DNA of 64,000 bases from Claveliimonas monacensis. Lineage in GTDB: Bacteria; Bacillota; Clostridia; Lachnospirales; Lachnospiraceae. Below, piece after piece: positions 17,141 through 27,091 of this stretch. Position 1 is the first letter of the stretch. The number at the start of each line of letters is the position of its first letter. The translations under genes were made by a program, and so were the position numbers. The stretch spans positions 248,001 to 312,000 of the forward strand of contig NZ_JADCKL010000001.1 of NCBI RefSeq assembly GCF_014982975.1. Direction: 5' to 3'. A model generated the notes under the pieces. It was not told the DNA's origin. It made no database searches and saw only the letters and a program-made list of their open reading frames with translations.

Positions 17141-19063
17141 ATGGCAAATAAGAACACATATGATGCAGACAGTATTTCTATACTGGAAGGCCTGGAGGCT
17201 GTCCGCAAGCGGCCGGGCATGTATATAGGAAGTGTCTCCACGAAAGGACTGAATCACCTGATCTATGAGATGGTGGACAATTCGGTGGATGAGCATCTGG
17301 CAGGCTACTGCAGCGAGATCCGGGTGACGCTGGAGAAGGACGGTTCCTGCACGGTCAGCGACAATGGCCGCGGCGTCCCTGTGGGCATGCATGCAAAGGG
17401 ACTGCCGGCAGCCCGCATCGTCTATACCACACTGCATGCCGGCGGAAAATTTGATGACTCTGCCTACAAGACCAGCGGAGGACTTCACGGTGTGGGTTCC
17501 TCTGTCGTGAACGCCCTCTCGACCTACATGGATGTGGAGATCAGCAGGGAGGGGTATATCCACCACGACCGGTATGAGCGGGGCGTGCCTGTAGTGGAGC
17601 TGGAGGACGGACTCCTTCCCAAGATCGGAAAGACCAAGAAGACCGGGACCAAGGTGAACTTCCTGCCTGATGACACCATTTTTGAGAAGACAAAGTTCCG
17701 GGGGGAAGAAGTCAAGAGCCGCATGCACGAGACGGCTTATCTCAATCCTTCGCTTACTATTATATATGAAGACAAAAGGGGACCGGAGCCGGAGAAGATC
17801 ACTTACCATGAGCCGGACGGGATCCTGGGCTTTATCCGGGAACTGAACGAGAAAAAAGAGACGGTCCATGAGCCGGTCTACTTTAAAGGGGAAGCGGACG
17901 GCATCGAGGTGGAAGCCGCTTTTCAGTATGTCAATGAATTTCACGAGAATGTGCTGGGCTTCTGCAACAATATCTACAATGCGGAGGGCGGAACCCATCT
18001 CACCGGTTTCAAGACAACTTTCACGACAGCTATGAATCAGTATGCCAGAGAGCTGGGTATCCTGAAGGAGAAAGACGCCAACTTTACCGGAGCGGATATC
18101 CGCAACGGCATGACTGCCATCGTCTCCATCAAACATCCGGATCCGAGATTTGAGGGGCAGACCAAGACCAAGCTGGATAACCCGGACGCGGCCAAGGCGG
18201 TCAGCAAGGTGACAGGAGACGAGATCGTCCGGTACTTTGACCGGAATCTGGACAACCTGAAAAAAGTCCTGTCCTGCGCGGAGAAAGCGGCCAAGATAAG
18301 GAAGACGGAGGAGCGCGCCAAGACCAACCTTCTTACAAAACAGAAATATTCTTTTGACAGCAACGGGAAGCTGGCTAACTGCGAGAGCCGGGACGCCTCT
18401 AAGTGTGAGATCTTTATCGTGGAGGGAGACTCTGCGGGAGGCTCCGCAAAGACGGCAAGAGACCGCATGTTCCAGGCCATCCTTCCCATCCGTGGAAAGA
18501 TCCTGAACGTGGAGAAGGCCAGCATTGACAAGATCCTGGCCAACGCGGAGATCAAGACCATGATAAACGCCTTTGGCTGCGGCTTCTCGGAAGGGTATGG
18601 AAACGACTTTGACATTTCCAAATTAAGATATGACAAGATCATCATCATGGCGGATGCAGATGTGGACGGAGCTCATATTTCCACCCTGCTCCTGACGCTT
18701 TTTTACCGCTTTATGCCGGAGCTGATCTACGAGGGACATGTCTACATCGCCATGCCGCCTCTCTATAAAGCCATGCCCAAGAAGGGGGAAGAGGAGTATC
18801 TCTACGACGATAAAGCGCTGGAAAAGTACAGGAAGACTCACGACGGTCCCTTCACGCTCCAGAGATACAAAGGTCTGGGCGAGATGGACGCGGAGCAGCT
18901 CTGGGAGACCACGCTGAACCCTAAGACCCGCATCCTGAAGCTTGTGGAGATCGAGGACGCCCGCATGGCTTCCAGTGTGACAGAGATGCTCATGGGCAAC
19001 GAGGTTCCGCCGAGGCGTGCGTTTATCTACGACAATGCCACAGAGGCTGAACTTGACATATAG
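17141..19063 (+). CDS. parE: Type IIA DNA topoisomerase subunit B (ParE-like)
   Basis: A 640-residue ATPase subunit. The GHKL site includes EMVDNSVDEHLAG (about 43-55) and GGLHGVGSSVVNAL. The TOPRIM domain has EGDSAGGSAK (about 427) and DADVDGAHI (about 504), which bind Mg2+ during DNA cleavage. GyrB and ParE are hard to separate by eye. The partner lacks a recognisable GyrA box and the pair is not beside dnaA/recF, so topoisomerase IV is preferred. GAGAAAGGA lies about 12 bases before the ATG. parC follows after 16 bases. Confidence 0.85.
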   Translation: MANKNTYDADSISILEGLEAVRKRPGMYIGSVSTKGLNHLIYEMVDNSVDEHLAGYCSEIRVTLEKDGSCTVSDNGRGVPVGMHAKGLPAARIVYTTLHAGGKFDDSAYKTSGGLHGVGSSVVNALSTYMDVEISREGYIHHDRYERGVPVVELEDGLLPKIGKTKKTGTKVNFLPDDTIFEKTKFRGEEVKSRMHETAYLNPSLTIIYEDKRGPEPEKITYHEPDGILGFIRELNEKKETVHEPVYFKGEADGIEVEAAFQYVNEFHENVLGFCNNIYNAEGGTHLTGFKTTFTTAMNQYARELGILKEKDANFTGADIRNGMTAIVSIKHPDPRFEGQTKTKLDNPDAAKAVSKVTGDEIVRYFDRNLDNLKKVLSCAEKAAKIRKTEERAKTNLLTKQKYSFDSNGKLANCESRDASKCEIFIVEGDSAGGSAKTARDRMFQAILPIRGKILNVEKASIDKILANAEIKTMINAFGCGFSEGYGNDFDISKLRYDKIIIMADADVDGAHISTLLLTLFYRFMPELIYEGHVYIAMPPLYKAMPKKGEEEYLYDDKALEKYRKTHDGPFTLQRYKGLGEMDAEQLWETTLNPKTRILKLVEIEDARMASSVTEMLMGNEVPPRRAFIYDNATEAELDI

Positions 19064-19079
19064 AAGGGAGTAAAGAGAT

Positions 19080-21320
19080 ATGCCGGAAGAACAGATCATA
19101 CGGACAGAATACTCTGATCTGATGAAAAAATCATATATCGACTACGCCATGAGCGTAATCATTGCCAGGGCTCTCCCGGATGTGCGGGACGGGCTGAAGC
19201 CTGTCCAGAGACGTACTCTCTACGATATGCATGAGCTGGGCATCCGCTGGGACAGGCCCTACAGAAAATGCGCCCGTATCGTGGGAGATACCATGGGTAA
19301 ATACCACCCTCACGGGGACAGCTCCATCTACGAGGCCCTGGTGGTCATGGCCCAGGACTTCAAGAAGGGCATGGTGCTTGTGGACGGCCACGGCAACTTT
19401 GGCTCCATAGAAGGAGACGGGGCGGCTGCCATGAGGTACACTGAGGCAAGACTTGCCAAATTTACCCAGATGGCGTTCCTCCAGGATCTGGACAAGGACG
19501 TTATCAATTTTGTCCCCAACTTTGATGAGACGGAGAAAGAGCCGGAAGTGCTGCCGGTGCGTGTTCCCAACCTTCTGGTCAATGGGGCGGAGGGAATTGC
19601 CGTCGGCATGGCTACCAGCATCCCCACCCACAATCTGGGCGAGGTCATCGATGCGGTGAAAGCCTATATGAAAAACGATGATATCAGCACAAGACAGCTG
19701 ATGAAATATGTGAAAGGTCCGGATTTCCCCACAGGGGGCATCGTGGTAAACAAAGACGACCTTCTGAATATCTACGAGACCGGTGTGGGCAAGATCAAGA
19801 TCCGGGGCAAAGTGGAAGTGGAGGACATGAAAGGCGGCAAGCAGCGCCTTGTCATCACAGAGATCCCCTACACCATGATCGGCGCCGGCATCGGAAAGTT
19901 CCTCAATGATGTGTGCGCCCTTGTGGAGACGAAGAAGACGGGGGATATTGTGGACATCTCCAACCAGTCTTCCAAGGAAGGTATCCGCATTGTTATTGAG
20001 CTGAAGAAGGGCGCGGATGTCAAAAACCTGACCAACATGCTCTACAAGAAGACCAGGCTGGAAGACACCTTCGGCGTCAACATGCTGGCTGTGGCGGACG
20101 GGCGCCCGGAGACCATGGGCCTTAAGAAGATCATCGAGCACCACGTGGATTTCCAGTTTGAGCTGGCCACCAGAAAATATAAGACTCTCCTGGCAAAAGA
20201 GCTGGAGAAAAAAGAGATCCAGGAAGGTCTCATAAAAGCCTGCGATGTTATTGACCTGATCATCGAGATCCTTAGGGGCAGCCGCAGCGTCCAGGATGCG
20301 AAGGCCTGTCTCACCCAGGGCATTACGGAAAACATTACATTCAAGTCAAAGATCTCAAAGAAGATGGCATCCATGCTGCGGTTCACAGAGCGCCAGGCGG
20401 ACGCCATCCTGCAGATGCGCCTGTACCGTCTCATCGGACTGGAGATAGACGCCCTGATGAAGGAGCATGAGGAGACGCTTGCCAACATTGCCCGGTATGA
20501 GGATATCCTGAACAATTATGACTCCATGGCGGACGTCATCATAGAGGAGCTGGACGCCTTTAAAAAGGAATTCGCTGTTCCAAGAAAAACCGTGGTGGAG
20601 AATGCGGAAGAGGCGGTCTTCGAGGAGAAGAAGATCGAGGAGCAGGAAGTGGTGTTCCTGATGGACCGTTTCGGCTACGCAAGGTGCGTGGACACGTCCA
20701 CCTATGAGAGAAACAGGGAGGCAGCGGACAGCGAGAACAAGTTTGTCCTGACCTGTCTCAACACAGGAAAGATCTGTATTTTCACCGACACAGGAAAAAT
20801 GCACCAGGTAAAGGTGCTGGATGTGCCCTACGGAAAATTCCGTGACAAAGGCCAGCCCATAGACAATATGAGCAACTTTGACAGCACTTCCGAGGAGATT
20901 GTCTACATGTGCGACGCGGAGCAGATGCGCTTTGCCATGCTGTTCTTTGCCACCAGGCAGGGAATGGTGAAGAAAGTGGCGGGAACAGAGTTCCAGGTAT
21001 CCAAGAGAACCATAGCGGCCACCAAGCTGCAGGAGGGCGACTCTCTTGCCGCAGTGGCAGTGATCAACGACAATCAGTACGTGGTACTGCAGACCCGGGA
21101 CGGCTATTTCCTTCGCTTCCCGGCGGAAGAAGTGTCCGAGAAGAAGAAAGGGGCTGTGGGCGTCCGGGGGATCCGCCTGAAAAAGAACGACGAGCTGGAA
21201 GCAGCTTACCTGTTTGAGGACGGCGAAGATCCGAAGGCTGTCTACAAGGAGAAGGAAGTGGCGCTGAACCGCCTGCGGATCGGAAAGAGAGATACCCAGG
21301 GAGTGAAGAATCGGGGATAA
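19080..21320 (+). CDS. parC: Type IIA DNA topoisomerase subunit A (ParC-like)
   Basis: A 746-residue DNA-cleaving subunit. The active-site Tyr is in [10 protein letters not shown] (about residue 120). The quinolone-determining region reads [12 protein letters not shown], with the Ser and Glu found in susceptible enzymes. A C-terminal beta-pinwheel (about residues 500-740) is present, but no clear GyrA box (QRRGGKG) is seen, favouring topoisomerase IV, which decatenates daughter chromosomes. It forms an A2B2 complex with the preceding gene. GAGTAAAGAG precedes the ATG. Confidence 0.85.
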   Translation: MPEEQIIRTEYSDLMKKSYIDYAMSVIIARALPDVRDGLKPVQRRTLYDMHELGIRWDRPYRKCARIVGDTMGKYHPHGDSSIYEALVVMAQDFKKGMVLVDGHGNFGSIEGDGAAAMRYTEARLAKFTQMAFLQDLDKDVINFVPNFDETEKEPEVLPVRVPNLLVNGAEGIAVGMATSIPTHNLGEVIDAVKAYMKNDDISTRQLMKYVKGPDFPTGGIVVNKDDLLNIYETGVGKIKIRGKVEVEDMKGGKQRLVITEIPYTMIGAGIGKFLNDVCALVETKKTGDIVDISNQSSKEGIRIVIELKKGADVKNLTNMLYKKTRLEDTFGVNMLAVADGRPETMGLKKIIEHHVDFQFELATRKYKTLLAKELEKKEIQEGLIKACDVIDLIIEILRGSRSVQDAKACLTQGITENITFKSKISKKMASMLRFTERQADAILQMRLYRLIGLEIDALMKEHEETLANIARYEDILNNYDSMADVIIEELDAFKKEFAVPRKTVVENAEEAVFEEKKIEEQEVVFLMDRFGYARCVDTSTYERNREAADSENKFVLTCLNTGKICIFTDTGKMHQVKVLDVPYGKFRDKGQPIDNMSNFDSTSEEIVYMCDAEQMRFAMLFFATRQGMVKKVAGTEFQVSKRTIAATKLQEGDSLAAVAVINDNQYVVLQTRDGYFLRFPAEEVSEKKKGAVGVRGIRLKKNDELEAAYLFEDGEDPKAVYKEKEVALNRLRIGKRDTQGVKNRG

Positions 21321-21354
21321 ATAAGAAATATTGGCAAAATCTATGTAAAACCCC

Positions 21355-21383
21355 TTGATTTCCGAAAAAAGGAGTGCTATACT
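21355..21383 (+). promoter_or_regulatory. Promoter of the rimP-nusA-infB operon
   Basis: -35 TTGATT (21355-21360), 17-bp spacer, -10 TATACT (21378-21383). It gives a leader of about 150 bases. Confidence 0.75.
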
Positions 21384-21409
21384 AGATGCCAGTTACATAA
21401 GCATGCGGC

Positions 21410-21437
21410 AGAAGAGTGGACGAAAGTTCACTCTTCT
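21410..21437 (+). promoter_or_regulatory. Stable leader hairpin of the rimP operon
   Basis: An 11-bp stem (21410-21420 with 21427-21437, one G-U) closes a CGAAAG loop and is followed by a short U-rich stretch. It may be a weak attenuator or an mRNA 5' structure. Confidence 0.5.
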
Positions 21438-21538
21438 TTATATGATAGGGAGCTTTTCCATTTTTCATATATTTTCCGCTGGATCTATGTCTTTATCAGC
21501 GCCTGCCTGGCGCGCAAGGTACGATAGGAGGTTTTACA

Positions 21539-22006
21539 TTGGCGAAGAGAGAAACGTATGAACAGAAGACCGAGGAGATCCTTCTTCCTATTATAGAGAG
21601 GAACGGATTTGAACTGGTGGACGTAGAGTATGTCAAGGAGGGCGGTAACTGGTATCTGAGGGCCTACATTGACAAGCTGGGAGGCATCAATGTGGATGAC
21701 TGTGAGATGGTCAGCAGGGAACTGTCTGACATACTGGATGAGAAGGATTTCATTGACGAGGCCTACATCCTGGAGGTCAGCTCCCCGGGGCTTGGTCGTC
21801 CCCTGAAAAAGGAGAAGGATTTTAAGAGAAGCCTTGGACAGGAAGTGGAGATCCGCACGTACCGCATGGTGGACAGGAAAAAAGAATTCACCGGGATCCT
21901 TAAGGATTATGATAAGGACACTGTAACAATAGAAATGGAAGATGGAAGCTTAAAAACATTTGAGAAAGGCGATATCGCGCTTATTCGTCTGGCATTCGAT
22001 TTTTAG
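21539..22006 (+). CDS. rimP: Ribosome maturation factor RimP
   Basis: A 155-residue cytoplasmic factor for late 30S assembly. Motifs include NGFELVDVEYVKEGG and LEVSSPGLGRPLK, both diagnostic. The start is TTG at 21539, with a perfect AGGAGG about 8 bases upstream. It opens the conserved operon rimP-nusA-rnpM-ylxQ-infB-rbfA-nrnA-truB-ribF, which couples transcription, tRNA and ribosome functions. Confidence 0.95.
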   Translation: MAKRETYEQKTEEILLPIIERNGFELVDVEYVKEGGNWYLRAYIDKLGGINVDDCEMVSRELSDILDEKDFIDEAYILEVSSPGLGRPLKKEKDFKRSLGQEVEIRTYRMVDRKKEFTGILKDYDKDTVTIEMEDGSLKTFEKGDIALIRLAFDF

Positions 22007-22023
22007 TTTAGGAGGAAAGTCAC

Positions 22024-23292
22024 ATGAACACAGAATTACTGGAAGCGTTGAATATTTTGGAAAAGGAGAAGGATATCAGCAAAGATACGCTGATGGATGC
22101 CATTGAGAATTCTCTCATCAATGCCTGCAAGAACCATTTTGGAAAGGCAGACAACATCAAGGTCATCATGGACAGAGAGACCTGTGATTACAAACTTCTC
22201 CAGGAGAAGACGGTTGTTGAGGAAGTGGAAGACAAGGTAGAAGAGATCAGCCTTGAGGACGCAAAGAATATTGACAGCAAATATGAGCTGGGCGATGTGG
22301 TTCAGATTCCGGTGGAGTCCAAATCTTTTGGCCGTATCGCAACGCAGAACGCCAAGAACCTGATCCTCCAGAAGATCCGCGAGGAAGAGAGAAAGGTGAT
22401 CTACGACCAGTATTTTGAAAAAGAGAAAGATATCGTGACCGGTATCGTGCAGCGCTATGTAGGAAAGAACATCAGCATCAACCTGGGCAAGGCGGATGCT
22501 ATGCTGACAGAGAACGAGCAGGTAAAAGGCGAAGTGTTCAAGCCCACAGAGCGTATCAAGCTGTACGTTGTGGAGGTTAAGAATACGACGAAAGGACCGA
22601 AGATCCTGGTGTCCCGTACCCATCCTGAGCTGGTGAAGCGTCTCTTTGAGGCTGAAGTTACCGAGGTGAAGGACGGCATCGTGGAGATCAAGAGCATCGC
22701 ACGTGAGGCGGGAAGCCGTACAAAAATCGCTGTCTGGTCCAATGATCCGGATGTGGATCCGGTGGGCGCCTGCGTCGGCATGAACGGAGCCAGAGTAAAC
22801 GCTATTGTCAATGAGCTGAGAGGTGAGAAGATCGACATCATCAACTGGGATGAGAACCCGGGTATCCTGATCGAGAATGCCCTGAGCCCGGCAAAGGTTA
22901 TCTCTGTTATGGCTGATCCCGATGAGAAGACAGCAAGCGTCATCGTGCCGGATTATCAGCTCTCCCTGGCCATCGGCAAAGAGGGACAGAACGCAAGGCT
23001 GGCAGCACGACTGACAGGCTACAAGATCGATATCAAGAGCGAGACACAGGCCATCGAGTCCGGCGAGCTTCCGGAGAACTACATGGAGCTTGGCGAGGGC
23101 GTATACGAGGAAGAAGTGTACGAGGAAGGCTACGACGAGGACTACGATGACAGCTACGGCGAGAACTATGAAGATGATTACGGGTATGAAGAAGAAGGCT
23201 ACGGTGAGGAGAGCTACGATGAAGGCAGCTACGACGAGGAGCCGTACGGAGACGACCCGGATGAAATAGAGTTCCATGAGACGGAAGAATAG
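22024..23292 (+). CDS. nusA: Transcription termination/antitermination protein NusA
   Basis: A 422-residue RNA polymerase-binding factor. The N-terminal domain is followed by an S1 domain (about 135-200) and two KH domains (KH1 with VGACVGMNGARVNAI, KH2 with LAIGKEGQNARLAARL). Residues from about 355 form an acidic tail of Glu, Asp, Tyr and Gly in short repeats (EEVYEEGYDEDYDDSYGE), unlike the compact ending of many Firmicutes NusA proteins. AGGAGG lies 8 bases before the ATG. Confidence 0.96.
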   Translation: MNTELLEALNILEKEKDISKDTLMDAIENSLINACKNHFGKADNIKVIMDRETCDYKLLQEKTVVEEVEDKVEEISLEDAKNIDSKYELGDVVQIPVESKSFGRIATQNAKNLILQKIREEERKVIYDQYFEKEKDIVTGIVQRYVGKNISINLGKADAMLTENEQVKGEVFKPTERIKLYVVEVKNTTKGPKILVSRTHPELVKRLFEAEVTEVKDGIVEIKSIAREAGSRTKIAVWSNDPDVDPVGACVGMNGARVNAIVNELRGEKIDIINWDENPGILIENALSPAKVISVMADPDEKTASVIVPDYQLSLAIGKEGQNARLAARLTGYKIDIKSETQAIESGELPENYMELGEGVYEEEVYEEGYDEDYDDSYGENYEDDYGYEEEGYGEESYDEGSYDEEPYGDDPDEIEFHETEE

Positions 23293-23300
23293 GTGATCAT

Positions 23301-23579
23301 TTGAACAGTAATAAAAAGATCCCCATGCGCAAATGTGTGGGATGCCAGGAAATGAAGAGTAAAAAAGAGATGCTGCGTGTTATCAGGACCCAGGAAGGAG
23401 AATTCCTTTTGGACGCCACCGGGAAAAAGAACGGAAGAGGCGCTTATCTGTGCCCCTCCTCCGACTGTCTGGCGAAAGCGATCAGGCAGAAAGGACTGGA
23501 GCGGTCGTTCAAACAGGCGATCCCCCAGGACGTCTATGAGATGCTGGAAAGGGAGATGAGAGAGATTGAGTCAAAATAA
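23301..23579 (+). CDS. rnpM: YlxR family protein (RNase P modulator RnpM)
   Basis: A 92-residue RNA-binding protein with the family motif PMRKCVGCQEMKSKKEMLRV and the later GRGAYLC. YlxR-type proteins bind RNase P RNA and modulate its activity in Bacillus. The start is TTG at 23301 with AGGTGA 4-5 bases upstream. It lies between nusA and ylxQ, as in most Firmicutes, and overlaps ylxQ by 14 bases, suggesting translational coupling. Confidence 0.92.
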   Translation: MNSNKKIPMRKCVGCQEMKSKKEMLRVIRTQEGEFLLDATGKKNGRGAYLCPSSDCLAKAIRQKGLERSFKQAIPQDVYEMLEREMREIESK

Positions 23580-23877
23580 AGCCCTGTCCATGATCGGACT
23601 TGCGACAAAGGCGGGAAAGACGGCAAGCGGAGAGTTCTGTACAGAAAAGGAAGTAAAGACAGGCAGAGCTGCCCTTGTGATCGTCGCCGGAGATGCATCG
23701 GATAATACAAAGAAAAAATTCCGGAATATGTGTGAGTATTACGAAGTGCCCATCCGTTTTTACGCAGATAAAGATACGCTGGGCCATGCCATGGGAAAAG
23801 AATTCCGGGCATCCCTGGCAGTCCTGGATACCGGGTTTGCAAAAGGGATCATGAAACATCTTGATACGGAAAGATAA
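23566..23877 (+). CDS. ylxQ: L7Ae/L30e family RNA-binding protein YlxQ
   Basis: A 103-residue protein of the L7Ae/L30e superfamily ([17 protein letters not shown] at the N-terminus, [15 protein letters not shown] in the middle). Relatives bind kink-turn RNAs. The start is TTG at 23566 inside the 3' end of rnpM, with GGGAG about 10 bases upstream. It is always found in the nusA-infB cluster; the exact role is not established. Confidence 0.9.
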   Translation: MSQNKALSMIGLATKAGKTASGEFCTEKEVKTGRAALVIVAGDASDNTKKKFRNMCEYYEVPIRFYADKDTLGHAMGKEFRASLAVLDTGFAKGIMKHLDTER

Positions 23878-23903
23878 TGATGCTGCATAGAGGAGGTAAT
23901 TGC

Positions 23904-26666
23904 ATGTCGAAAATTAAAGTGTATGAGCTTGCAAAGGAGCTTGACAGATCCAGCAAAGATCTGATGGAGTTTCTGGCAGACAAGAATATAGAAGTAAAAA
24001 GCCACATGAGTTCTCTGGAAGATGATGACGCCCAGATGCTCAGAAAGGCTTTTGGCAAGAAAAAGGAGGAGGCTCCGAAAAAAGAGGAAGCCCCGAAGAA
24101 AAAGAATATTGTCCATGTCTTCAGGCCACAGAACAGCCGGGATGGGAAAAATCTGATGCGTCAGGGAAGACCCCAGCAGGGGCAGCGTGGAGCAGGATCC
24201 CGCCCGGGAGCACCGTCCGATAGACCGCAGGGCGGCCGCCCGGGAGCAAGACCCCAGGGAGAGAGACCCCAGGGGAGCGCCCGCCCGGCAGGCACAGCTG
24301 AGAGAGCGCAGGGAGGCCCCCGTCCGGCAGGTGCAGCCGAGAGAGCGCAGGGTGTTGCCCGCCCGGCAGGACGTCCGGGAGCGACCTCTGAGAAGCCGCA
24401 GACAGAGAGAACCCATAGTGACAGACCGAGGACAGAGGGACGTCCGGCAGGCCGCCAGGAGAGACCCCAGGGACAGCGTCCCGGCAGAGGGTTTGACGGC
24501 GAGAGAGGTGACAGAAGAGATGGCCGTGCGCAAGGAAGACCAGGGCAGGACAGAAGAGATGACAGACGCGAAAACGGCGAGAGAGGCGACAGAAGGCCCG
24601 GACAGCGCTCCGGCAGGCCGTTTGACAGTGACAGAGGCGACAGAAGGGACGACAGGCGTGACAGCCGTGAGAATCGGGGCGGCCGCTTTGGAGACGGCAA
24701 GGACCGCCAGTCCAGAAAGAACACATCCATTCCCGCACCTGCTCTGGAGGGACAGAAACCCCAGAGAGCCAAAGGAAAAGGAAAGGATGACTACAAGAAG
24801 AAAGATTACCGCGGCGATGAAGACGAGAGGATGACAAAGGGCAAAGGAAAGAAACAGGAGCCCAAGAACCAGCTTCAGAAGCCCCAGCACAAAGAGCAGA
24901 AACAGGAGGAGCAGATCAAGTCCATCATTATTCCTGAAGTGCTGACCATCCAGGAGCTGGCTGACAAGATGAAAGTTGTTCCTTCCGCTATCATCAAGAA
25001 ACTGTTCATGCAGGGCAAGATCGTCACAGTAAATCAGGAGATCGACTACGATACAGCGGAGGAGATCGCTCTTGAATTTGAGATCCTCTGTGAGAAGGAA
25101 GAGGTTGTGGACGTGATCGAGGAACTCCTCAAGGAAGAGGAGGAGGACGAGAAGAAGATGAAGAAACGTCCGCCGGTGGTCTGCGTTATGGGCCATGTTG
25201 ACCACGGAAAGACCTCTCTTCTGGATGCCATCCGCCACACCAACGTAACCGACAGAGAGGCAGGCGGTATCACACAGCATATCGGCGCCTACGTGGTGGA
25301 AGTCAACGGAGAGAAGATCACCTTCCTTGATACACCGGGACATGAGGCTTTCACAGCCATGCGTATGCGCGGAGCCAATTCCACGGACATTGCCATCCTC
25401 GTTGTGGCTGCGGATGACGGCGTGATGCCTCAGACAGTGGAGGCCATCAACCACGCGAAAGCAGCCGGCGTTGAGATCATCGTGGCTATCAACAAGATCG
25501 ATAAGCCAAGCGCCAATATTGACCGCGTGAAGCAGGAGCTGGCAGAGCATGAGCTGATCCCCGAGGACTGGGGCGGAAGCACCGTGTTTGTTCCTGTATC
25601 CGCCAAGACGGGCGATGGACTTTCCGATCTGATGGAGATGATCGTCCTGACAGCGGAGATGATGGAGCTGAAGGCCAACCCCAACCGCCGCGCAAGAGGT
25701 CTTGTGATCGAGGCCCAGCTGGACAAAGGAAGAGGTCCGGTTGCCACGGTTCTGGTACAGAAAGGAACCCTGCGGGTGGGCGATCCGGTGGCTGCCGGAA
25801 GTTCATTCGGAAAAGTGAGAGCCATGATGGACGACAAGGGAAGGCGCGTCAAAGAGGCAGGTCCTTCCATGCCGGTGGAGATCCTGGGTCTCAACGATGT
25901 CCCCAACGCAGGAGAAGTGCTTGTGGGATGCAAGAACGAGAAAGAAGCAAGAAGCTTTGCAGATACATTTATCTCCCAGAACAAGGCAAAACTTCTGGAG
26001 GAGACAAAATCCAAGCTGTCTCTTGACGATCTGTTTACCCAGATCAAGGAGGGCAATCTGAAAGAGCTTGGCATTGTCGTGAAAGCCGACGTGCAGGGAT
26101 CTGTGGAGGCCCTGAAGCAGAGCCTGCTGAAATTGTCCAACGACGAAGTGGTCGTAAAAGTCATCCACGGCGGCGTGGGCGCTATCAACGAGTCGGATGT
26201 CAGCCTTGCCTCTGCGTCCAATGCCATCATCATTGGATTCAATGTGCGCCCGGATGCTGTGGCCAAGGAGACTGCTGACAGAGAAGGCGTGGATATCCGT
26301 CTGTACCGCGTCATCTACAATGCCATCGAGGATGTGGAGGCTGCCATGAAGGGTATGCTGGATCCTGTCTTCGAAGAGAAGGTGCTGGGTCATGCGGAGA
26401 TCCGTCAGACATTCAAGGCTTCCGGCGTTGGCACTATCGGAGGAGCCTATGTACTGGACGGCACATTTGAGAGAGACTGCCAGGCAAGGATCATCCGTGA
26501 TGGCGTGGTCATCTACGACGGAAAACTTGCATCACTGAAGAGATTTAAGGATGATGTCAAAGAGGTGAGATCCGGCTATGAGTGCGGATTTGTCTTTGAA
26601 AACTATAATGATATCAAAGAGGGAGACCAGGTGGAAGCCTACAAGATGGTAGAGATCCCCAGATAG
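23904..26666 (+). CDS. infB: Translation initiation factor IF-2
   Basis: A 920-residue GTPase that places initiator tRNA on the 30S subunit. An N-terminal IF2_N domain (about 1-50) is followed by a disordered Arg/Pro/Gly/Gln/Asp-rich region (about 72-295), a second IF2_N domain ([19 protein letters not shown]) and the G domain with [10 protein letters not shown] (about 429), DTPGHEAF and NKID. The C-terminal beta-barrel domains follow. AGGAGG lies 7 bases before the chosen ATG at 23904; the in-frame ATG at 23877 lacks a site. The low-complexity region also creates spurious long ORFs in other frames. Confidence 0.96.
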   Translation: MSKIKVYELAKELDRSSKDLMEFLADKNIEVKSHMSSLEDDDAQMLRKAFGKKKEEAPKKEEAPKKKNIVHVFRPQNSRDGKNLMRQGRPQQGQRGAGSRPGAPSDRPQGGRPGARPQGERPQGSARPAGTAERAQGGPRPAGAAERAQGVARPAGRPGATSEKPQTERTHSDRPRTEGRPAGRQERPQGQRPGRGFDGERGDRRDGRAQGRPGQDRRDDRRENGERGDRRPGQRSGRPFDSDRGDRRDDRRDSRENRGGRFGDGKDRQSRKNTSIPAPALEGQKPQRAKGKGKDDYKKKDYRGDEDERMTKGKGKKQEPKNQLQKPQHKEQKQEEQIKSIIIPEVLTIQELADKMKVVPSAIIKKLFMQGKIVTVNQEIDYDTAEEIALEFEILCEKEEVVDVIEELLKEEEEDEKKMKKRPPVVCVMGHVDHGKTSLLDAIRHTNVTDREAGGITQHIGAYVVEVNGEKITFLDTPGHEAFTAMRMRGANSTDIAILVVAADDGVMPQTVEAINHAKAAGVEIIVAINKIDKPSANIDRVKQELAEHELIPEDWGGSTVFVPVSAKTGDGLSDLMEMIVLTAEMMELKANPNRRARGLVIEAQLDKGRGPVATVLVQKGTLRVGDPVAAGSSFGKVRAMMDDKGRRVKEAGPSMPVEILGLNDVPNAGEVLVGCKNEKEARSFADTFISQNKAKLLEETKSKLSLDDLFTQIKEGNLKELGIVVKADVQGSVEALKQSLLKLSNDEVVVKVIHGGVGAINESDVSLASASNAIIIGFNVRPDAVAKETADREGVDIRLYRVIYNAIEDVEAAMKGMLDPVFEEKVLGHAEIRQTFKASGVGTIGGAYVLDGTFERDCQARIIRDGVVIYDGKLASLKRFKDDVKEVRSGYECGFVFENYNDIKEGDQVEAYKMVEIPR

Positions 26667-26704
26667 GCTTTTTTGCCTGGCTGCCGCGAAAAGGAGAGAG
26701 ATCT

Positions 26705-27091
26705 ATGAGAAAGAACAGCATTAAAAATACAAGAGTCAACACAGAAGTGCAAAGGGAACTCTCCAATATCCTTCGCGGCGGCATAAAGGATCCGCGGGTT
26801 GCACCGTGGACCTCTGTTGTCGCTGTGGAGGTGGCTCCGGACTTGAAGACCTGCAAGGCGTACATCAGTGTGCTGGGCGATGAGAATGCCCAGACGGATA
26901 CCCTCGCCGGTCTGAAAAGTGCAGAAGGGTATATCCGGAGAGAACTGGCACACAGACTAAACATGAGAAACACGCCGGAGATCCGGTTCATCCTGGATCA
27001 GTCCATTGAGTACGGCGTCAATATGTCCAAGAAGATAGCAGATGTAACCAAAGGCATGGATCAAAAAGGAGATGCGGAGGATGCAGAATAA
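26705..27091 (+). CDS. rbfA: Ribosome-binding factor A
   Basis: A 128-residue KH-like protein that acts in 16S rRNA 5'-end maturation and cold adaptation. Motifs include RVNTEVQRELSNILRGGIKD and the conserved TPEIRFILDQSIEYG near the C-terminus. AAAGGAGAG lies about 7 bases before the ATG. It overlaps nrnA by 11 bases. Confidence 0.94.
   Translation: MRKNSIKNTRVNTEVQRELSNILRGGIKDPRVAPWTSVVAVEVAPDLKTCKAYISVLGDENAQTDTLAGLKSAEGYIRRELAHRLNMRNTPEIRFILDQSIEYGVNMSKKIADVTKGMDQKGDAEDAE

Noticed and set aside
22036-23277. A 413-codon leftward ORF over nusA
   Set aside because: Antisense to a clear NusA with S1 and KH domains; no ribosome binding site or motif.
24187-24834. Imperfect repeats within infB as a possible CRISPR-like array
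   Set aside because: The repeats are codon-phase low-complexity coding sequence without regular spacers or conserved repeat ends.
23760-25550. A 596-codon leftward ORF and several others over the 5' half of infB
   Set aside because: The low-complexity repeat region of IF-2 keeps several frames open. None has a start signal or a known domain.
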